DNA from: Herbiconiux sp. SALV-R1
GTDB lineage: Bacteria > Actinomycetota > Actinomycetes > Actinomycetales > Microbacteriaceae
DNA length: 64,000 nucleotides
NCBI RefSeq assembly: GCF_013113715.1
Contig: NZ_CP053344.1
Span: 2,666,001 to 2,730,000, forward strand
Direction of reading: 5' to 3'
In this document: positions 59,847 through 64,000 of the stretch, one piece after another
Layout: every line of letters begins with the position of its first letter
Numbering within the stretch: the first letter of the stretch is position 1
Program-made: the position numbers and the translations under genes
The notes under the pieces: model-generated
The model's input: only the letters and a program-made list of their open reading frames with translations
Told to the model about the DNA's origin: nothing
Database searches by the model: none

Positions 59847-61037
59847 ATGACCTCACACGACACCGACCTCTCCCCCGACGCGGTCATCTCGGCCCGCGCC
59901 CTCACGAAGCGCTTCCTGGTGAAACGCACCCCCGTCGACGCCGTCACGGGGCTCGACCTCGACGTGGCCCAGAGCGAGCTCGTCGCCTTCCTCGGCCCGA
60001 ACGGGGCGGGCAAGTCGACCAGTCTCCGGATGCTCACCACACTCCTTCCTCCCACCAGCGGCCGGGCGAGGGTGGCCGGGCACGACATCGCCACCGAGCC
60101 CGCGGCCGTGCGGCGACGCATCGGCTACATCGGCCAGGGCACGAGCGGCGGGCACAACCAGCGGGTGCGCGACGAGCTGCTCTCACAGGGCGCGTTCTAC
60201 GGTCTGCCCTCGCGCGAGGCCGCCCGTCGGGCCGACAGTCTGCTCGAGTCGCTCGACCTGGCACCGCTCGCCAAGCGGCCTGTATCGGGGCTGTCGGGCG
60301 GTCAGAAGCGGAGGCTCGACATCGCGCTCGGCCTCATCCACTCGCCCGCCCTGCTGTTCCTCGACGAGCCCTCCACCGGGCTCGACCCGCAGAGCCGGGC
60401 GAACCTGTGGGAGCACATCCGGGAGCTGCGCGAGCAGCACGGCACCACGGTGTTCGTCACCACCCACTACCTCGAGGAGGCCGACCAGTACGCCGAGCGG
60501 GTGCTGGTGATGGACCAGGGGAGGGTGATCGCCGACGCCGACGCGGCGACGCTCAAGGCGGAGCTGGCGGGGGATGTGCTGCGGGTGCGGGTGGAGGGGG
60601 CGGGGTCGGGTTCCGGCTCGGCGGGGTTGGGCTCGGCGAGGGCGGGGTCGGGCTCGGTGGGTTCGGCGGGGGCGGGCTCTGGCGGGGTGGGTTCTGGCTC
60701 GGCGGCGTTGCGGGAGCTCACGCTGGGGGCGGCCGGCCCCGTGGTGGGCGAGCGGGCGCTGGCGGCGGCGAGCGGCTCGGATGACTGGTTCGAATTCGTC
60801 GTCGACGGCGGCGACCGTGTCGCTCCCGAGCTCGTGCGCCGCCTCGATCAGCACGGTCTCCGGGTCACGGCACTCACCCTCCGGCAGCCCACCCTCGACG
60901 ACGTCTTCCTCGCGCTCACCGGGCGTTCGCTGCGCGACAGCGACTCCTCCACAACCACCGCTCCCGAGACGGCTCTCCCCAACTCGGACTCCACCTCTGG
61001 CGCCCCGCAGCCGCACGACGAAAGGATCTCCCTGTGA
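59847..61037 (+). CDS. DrrA-type drug-exporter ATPase with a low-complexity Gly/Ser insert
   Basis: A 396-aa ATPase of the daunorubicin-resistance (DrrA/CcmA) type. Walker A FLGPNGAGKSTSLRML, signature LSGGQKRRLDIALGLIHSPA, Walker B LLFLDEPSTGLDPQSR and VTTHYLEEADQYAERV. The C-terminal accessory region is split by a Gly/Ser/Ala repeat at about residues 249-289, unlike usual DrrA proteins, and ends TLRQPTLDDVFLALTGR. ATG 59847 follows a GGGGG ribosome-like site; an ATG at 59826 lies within the operator and is less likely. It overlaps the permease gene (GTGA). Confidence 0.92.
   Translation: MTSHDTDLSPDAVISARALTKRFLVKRTPVDAVTGLDLDVAQSELVAFLGPNGAGKSTSLRMLTTLLPPTSGRARVAGHDIATEPAAVRRRIGYIGQGTSGGHNQRVRDELLSQGAFYGLPSREAARRADSLLESLDLAPLAKRPVSGLSGGQKRRLDIALGLIHSPALLFLDEPSTGLDPQSRANLWEHIRELREQHGTTVFVTTHYLEEADQYAERVLVMDQGRVIADADAATLKAELAGDVLRVRVEGAGSGSGSAGLGSARAGSGSVGSAGAGSGGVGSGSAALRELTLGAAGPVVGERALAAASGSDDWFEFVVDGGDRVAPELVRRLDQHGLRVTALTLRQPTLDDVFLALTGRSLRDSDSSTTTAPETALPNSDSTSGAPQPHDERISL
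60592..60712 (+). repeat. In-frame Gly/Ser/Ala-coding minisatellite
   Basis: About 120 bases of imperfect GG-x-TCGG and GGCGGGG units, encoding runs such as GAGSGSGSAG and GSGSVGSAGAGSGG within the ATPase. Unit boundaries shift, as expected from slippage. Confidence 0.75.
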
Positions 61038-61834
61038 CCACCGCCCTCTCCCCCACGGCCGCCCTTCCCACGGCCCGGCCCACCTCGTTCGCCCGCGACG
61101 TGGGCAACGTCTTCGTGCGCGAGCTCCGACCCGTGGTGCGCGACCCGTTCTCGCTGGTGTTCAGCCTGCTGCAGCCGCTGGTGTTCCTCGGGCTGTTCGG
61201 GCCGCTCCTCGTAGCGAGTTCGGGTGAGCCTGCTGCTGCCACGCTGCAGTGGTTCGTTCCGGGCATCCTCGTCATGATCGCCCTGTTCGGCACCGGCACC
61301 ACCGGCGCGAACCTGTTGTTCGAGATGCAGACGGGCTCTCACGAGCGCACCCTCGTGGCACCGCTGCGGCGCTCGTCGCTGCTCATCGGCCGCGCCCTCA
61401 AGGAGATGGCGCCCATCGTCGTGCAGGCGGGTGTCATCGCACTCGTCAGCGTGCCGTTCGGGTTCTCGGTGAACCCGCTGGGCATGCTCGTCGGCTTGGT
61501 GCTGCTCGGGCTCTTCGGCCTCGGCTTCGGGTCGCTCAGCTACGCGCTCGCCCTGGCGAGCCGCTCCCGCGACTGGATGTTCTGGGCGGTGCAGCAGGCG
61601 ACCCTGTTCCCGCTCATGATCCTGTCGGGCATGTTGCTGCCCCTCGAGGGCGGACCCGAGTGGATGAAGGTGGCCGCGGCCTTCAACCCGGTCAGCTACG
61701 TCGTCTCGGCCGAACGCGCGCTGTTCGCGGGAGACCTCGGTTCTCCCGCGGTGTTCGGCGGGTTCGCCGCGGCAGTCGTGCTGGCCGGCATCGGGCTGGC
61801 GGTCGGCATCCGCACCATCCGCGTGGCGCGCTGA
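61034..61834 (+). CDS. DrrB-type ABC-2 permease
   Basis: A 266-aa membrane protein with six helices. An N-terminal cytoplasmic helix (FARDVGNVFVRELRPVVRDP) precedes FSLVFSLLQPLVFLGLFGPL; the ABC-2 signature region is AVQQATLFPLMILSGMLLPL followed by VAAAFNPVSYVVSAERALF. It pairs with the ATPase encoded upstream, with which its GTG overlaps, as a small-molecule exporter. It is likely induced through the WYL regulator. Confidence 0.94.
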   Translation: MTTALSPTAALPTARPTSFARDVGNVFVRELRPVVRDPFSLVFSLLQPLVFLGLFGPLLVASSGEPAAATLQWFVPGILVMIALFGTGTTGANLLFEMQTGSHERTLVAPLRRSSLLIGRALKEMAPIVVQAGVIALVSVPFGFSVNPLGMLVGLVLLGLFGLGFGSLSYALALASRSRDWMFWAVQQATLFPLMILSGMLLPLEGGPEWMKVAAAFNPVSYVVSAERALFAGDLGSPAVFGGFAAAVVLAGIGLAVGIRTIRVAR

Positions 61835-61895
61835 GCTGCGCGCCACCTCCACTCAGCACCCTCAGAACCGCAACACCCTCAGAAAGGACCACATC

Positions 61896-62282
61896 ATGAT
61901 TGACAACTGGAAGATCGAGCTCATCGCGTTCCCCGTCACCGACATCGACCGGGCGAAGGCGTTCTACGTCGACCAGCTCGGCTTCGTCTGCGACCACGAC
62001 GCCACGCCGAACGACGACATCCGCTTCGTACAGCTCACCCCGCCCGGCTCGGCGTGCTCCATCGCCATCGGCAAGGGCGTCTCCACGATGGAGCCCGGGA
62101 GCCTCAACGCCGTGCAGATCGTGGTGCCGAGCGCCGCCGACGCGTACACGCACCTCCGCGAGAACGGCGTCGAGTGCAGTGAGGTCGTTGACGAGGGCTG
62201 GGGCCTGTTCGTGTACTTCAGCGACCCTGACGGCAACAAGTGGGCTCTCCAGGAGCTGCCCGACTACGCGACCCAGAGTTAA
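61896..62282 (+). CDS. VOC (glyoxalase/bleomycin-resistance) family protein
   Basis: A 128-aa protein of two beta-alpha-beta-beta-beta modules: IAFPVTDIDRAKAFYVDQLGF at the start and VYFSDPDGNKWALQELP at the end, including the usual metal-ligand region. AAAGGA lies 9 nt before the ATG. It follows the DrrAB-type exporter by 61 bp in the same direction (with an 11-base CACCCTCAGAA repeated twice in that gap), which fits a drug-binding or detoxifying partner, though VOC function cannot be read from sequence. Confidence 0.9.
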   Translation: MIDNWKIELIAFPVTDIDRAKAFYVDQLGFVCDHDATPNDDIRFVQLTPPGSACSIAIGKGVSTMEPGSLNAVQIVVPSAADAYTHLRENGVECSEVVDEGWGLFVYFSDPDGNKWALQELPDYATQS

Positions 62283-62299
62283 GGCCGGGCGGCGGGCGG

Positions 62300-62334
62300 C
62301 GGGCGGCGTGCCGTGCGGCATCGCACGCCGCCCG
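62300..62334. terminator. 12-bp perfect hairpin between converging genes
   Basis: CGGGCGGCGTGC (62300-62311) pairs with GCACGCCGCCCG (62323-62334) over an 11-nt loop. GGGCGGC also repeats three times just before it. Confidence 0.65.
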
Positions 62335-62349
62335 TTGCTCAGTGCCGCG

Positions 62350-63477
62350 TCAGAGGCCGGCGTCCTCGAAGCCGTCGGAGATGGCGTCGGCGAGGTCTTC
62401 ACGGTCTTCGACCGGGAGGAAGGTCGCCGCGGCGGCGTTCAGCTGGAACACCTCGAGGTCGCTCAGGTCGTACCCGAAGGCGTCGGTGAGCAGCGCGAGC
62501 TCGCGGCTCACGGTCGTGTTGCTCATGAGCCGGTTGTCGGGGTTCACCGTCACCTGGAAGCCGAGCTGGTAGAGCAGGTCGAAGGGGTGGTCGGTGATGT
62601 CCTCACCCCACTCCGCGATGGCACCGGTCTGCAGGTTCGACGAGGGCGACAGCTCGAGCGTGATCTCGCGGTCTTTCACCCACTCGGCGAGCAGCCCCAG
62701 CGACACGTAGGTGTTGTCGTCGTCCTGGCGCTCGATCTCGATGTCCTCGGCGATGCGCACACCGTGCCCGAGCCGCAGCGCTCGACCGTCGAAGAGAGCA
62801 CCGCGGATGCTCTCCAGCCCGTCGGCCTCCCCCGCGTGCACCGTCACCGGGAAGTAGTTCTGAGCAAGGTAGTCGAACGCCGCGATCTGGTTCTTCGGCG
62901 GGAACCCCAGCTCGGCGCCCGCGATGTCGAAGCCGACCACCCCGTTGTCACGGTGGCGCACCGCGAGCTCGGCGATCTCGAGCCCCCGGTTCGCGTGGCG
63001 CATGGCGGTCACCAGCTGCCCCACCCGGATGGTGCGCCCTGCCGCACGGGCGTCGTCGGTGCCGAGCTCGATGCCCTCCTGCACGGCTTCGACGACCTCG
63101 TCGAGGCTGAGGCCGCGGGTGAGGTGCTGCTCGGGCGCCCAGCGCACTTCGCCGTAGATGACGCCGTCGGCGACGAGGTCGTTCACGAACTCGCGCGCCA
63201 CCCGCACGAGACCCTCCTGGGTCTGCATCACGCCGAGGGTCACGTCGAAGGTCGCCAGATAGGTCGGGAGGTTGCCGGAGTCGGCGCTGTCTTCGAACCA
63301 CTCGGCGAGCTCGGTAGCATCGGTGGTGGGCAGCGCGAAGCCGATGGCGTCGGCGAGCTCGATGATCGTGCCCGACCGGAGACCCCCGTCGAGGTGGTCG
63401 TGGAGGGAGACCTTGGGGAGGGAGGTGAAGCTGATGCCCGTGCCCGGGACGAGGAGTTCCTCTGATGCGGCAGTCAT
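62350..63477 (-). CDS. add: Adenosine deaminase
   Basis: A 375-aa zinc hydrolase converting (deoxy)adenosine to (deoxy)inosine. The metal site SLHDHLDGGLR (His26, His28) is near the N-terminus; YGEVRWAPEQHLTRGLSL, VTVHAGEADGLESIRGAL (catalytic Glu) and LRLGHGVRI follow. The usual late SxNTDDP appears here as VTVNPDNRLMS, a variant also found in actinobacterial Add proteins. Its product feeds the nucleoside phosphorylase at 53405. The ATG lies exactly 6 nt after TAGGCT. Confidence 0.95.
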   Translation of the reverse strand: MTAASEELLVPGTGISFTSLPKVSLHDHLDGGLRSGTIIELADAIGFALPTTDATELAEWFEDSADSGNLPTYLATFDVTLGVMQTQEGLVRVAREFVNDLVADGVIYGEVRWAPEQHLTRGLSLDEVVEAVQEGIELGTDDARAAGRTIRVGQLVTAMRHANRGLEIAELAVRHRDNGVVGFDIAGAELGFPPKNQIAAFDYLAQNYFPVTVHAGEADGLESIRGALFDGRALRLGHGVRIAEDIEIERQDDDNTYVSLGLLAEWVKDREITLELSPSSNLQTGAIAEWGEDITDHPFDLLYQLGFQVTVNPDNRLMSNTTVSRELALLTDAFGYDLSDLEVFQLNAAAATFLPVEDREDLADAISDGFEDAGL

Positions 63478-63489
63478 GGCTCCAGCCTA
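63475..63489 (-). promoter_or_regulatory. Leaderless promoter of add
   Basis: TAGGCT on the minus strand (63489-63484), 6 nt, ATG 63477. Confidence 0.5.
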
Positions 63490-63564
63490 GGGTGTCGGCA
63501 TCGGCGTGTCCCGGGGGTTAGCATGTGACATCTGTCGAACACCCCGCCGACGAGAGCGACCCCG

Positions 63565-64000
63565 ATGACCCTGCCCGAGCACCTCGACCCCGTGCCGCCC
63601 ACCCGACGCCGCGGGCGCGTGCTCGGCACCGTGGTGGCGTCCGTCGCGGGCGGCGCGCTCGTCGCCGTGCTGGCGTTCTGGGGACTCACGGCGCTCGTCG
63701 GGCTCCGGCACGACGCCGCGCTGTTCGGTGCCGCGTTCGCGACCACCGAGCACGACGAGGCGGTCGCCGCCCACCAGGCACGGATGCGCAGCCTCGACGG
63801 CGTCGCGGCCCGACTCGACGAGGTGGTCGGGCTCCCCCAGTTCACCGACGACGGGTCGCCCGAGGCGACGACGTTGGCCGGACTGGTCGCGACGCTCGAC
63901 GAGACCACAGCTGCCCCGGCCCCGGCTTCGGAACCGGACTCGGAAGCCGCCGCCCCCGCCGTCGAGCAGGGCTACCGGCCCCCGTGGGAGCTGCTCGCCG
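63565..64000 (+). CDS. N-terminal part of a membrane-anchored protein
   Basis: The frame is open from ATG 63565 to the window end (145 codons). A short basic N-terminus (PTRRRGRVLG) and one transmembrane helix (about residues 19-44, rich in Val, Ala and Leu) are followed by an extracytoplasmic segment with helical, acidic character and an Ala/Pro/Glu-rich stretch. It could be a single-pass wall-associated or secreted protein. No family is recognised; the C-terminal part is missing. A TAGCAT box lies about 40 nt upstream. Confidence 0.7.
   Translation, partial: MTLPEHLDPVPPTRRRGRVLGTVVASVAGGALVAVLAFWGLTALVGLRHDAALFGAAFATTEHDEAVAAHQARMRSLDGVAARLDEVVGLPQFTDDGSPEATTLAGLVATLDETTAAPAPASEPDSEAAAPAVEQGYRPPWELLA

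Noticed and set aside
62282-62310. Triple GGGCGGC as a CRISPR-like or satellite repeat
   Set aside because: The units are adjacent with no spacers, and they form part of a terminator hairpin.

Overview
The window is very GC-rich DNA with almost no space between genes, frequent GTG starts, many 1-4 nt stop/start overlaps (ATGA, GTGA, TGATG) and the frequent gcatccg word seen in Microbacteriaceae. With LCP, WbbL-like, DUF2277, AccD5/AccE/AccA3-type and LpdA genes this points to a high-GC actinobacterium, most likely Microbacteriaceae; the genus cannot be read from the sequence. I see no rRNA, tRNA, CRISPR array, transposase or integrase.

Region 1 (1-25424) is a cell-surface polysaccharide locus. 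It holds about ten glycosyltransferases (two are large GT2+GT4 chimeras), a Wzm/Wzt-type ABC exporter, the whole dTDP-L-rhamnose pathway split over two operons (rmlC-rmlA at 9746-11229, rmlB-rmlD at 22436-24285), a CapD-type dehydratase, FkbM and class I methyltransferases, and a tightly overlapped five-gene operon (GtrA flippase, GT2, large membrane protein, GtrB-like transferase, WecE-type aminotransferase) that resembles a three-part Gtr sugar-decoration system. RmlB makes the dTDP-4-keto-6-deoxyglucose that both RmlC/RmlD and the aminotransferase can use. A small XRE regulator/nucleotidyltransferase pair with a perfect operator palindrome sits inside this locus.

Region 2 (25425-48022) has the gene content and rough order of the Mycobacterium tuberculosis Rv3264c-Rv3285 neighbourhood: LCP ligase, purE, purK, PH-domain protein, birA, accD5, accE, maf, accA3. 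It carries insertions: two secreted cell-wall-binding-repeat-2 (CWB2) proteins (one between purK and purE, flanked by a 27-bp direct repeat made from the 3' end of purK; one between the PH gene and birA, frameshifted), galE, a rhomboid-like/MprF-like fusion, a three-gene two-component system and a TrmA-type methyltransferase.

Region 3 (48057-64000) holds an ABC exporter divergent from a two-component system, then lpdA, purine nucleoside phosphorylase and a phosphohexo/pentomutase, pyruvate oxidase, PTS IIA and IIB without IIC, a WYL regulator divergent from a DrrAB-type exporter, a VOC protein, adenosine deaminase and the start of a membrane protein. lpdA-deoD-pmmB-add is again the M. tuberculosis Rv3303c-Rv3313c gene set, here serving purine nucleoside salvage.

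A recurrent signal is a -10 hexamer (TANNNT or close) followed by exactly 6 or 7 nt and then the start codon, seen before a dozen genes. It implies widespread leaderless transcription, and it decides several start sites.
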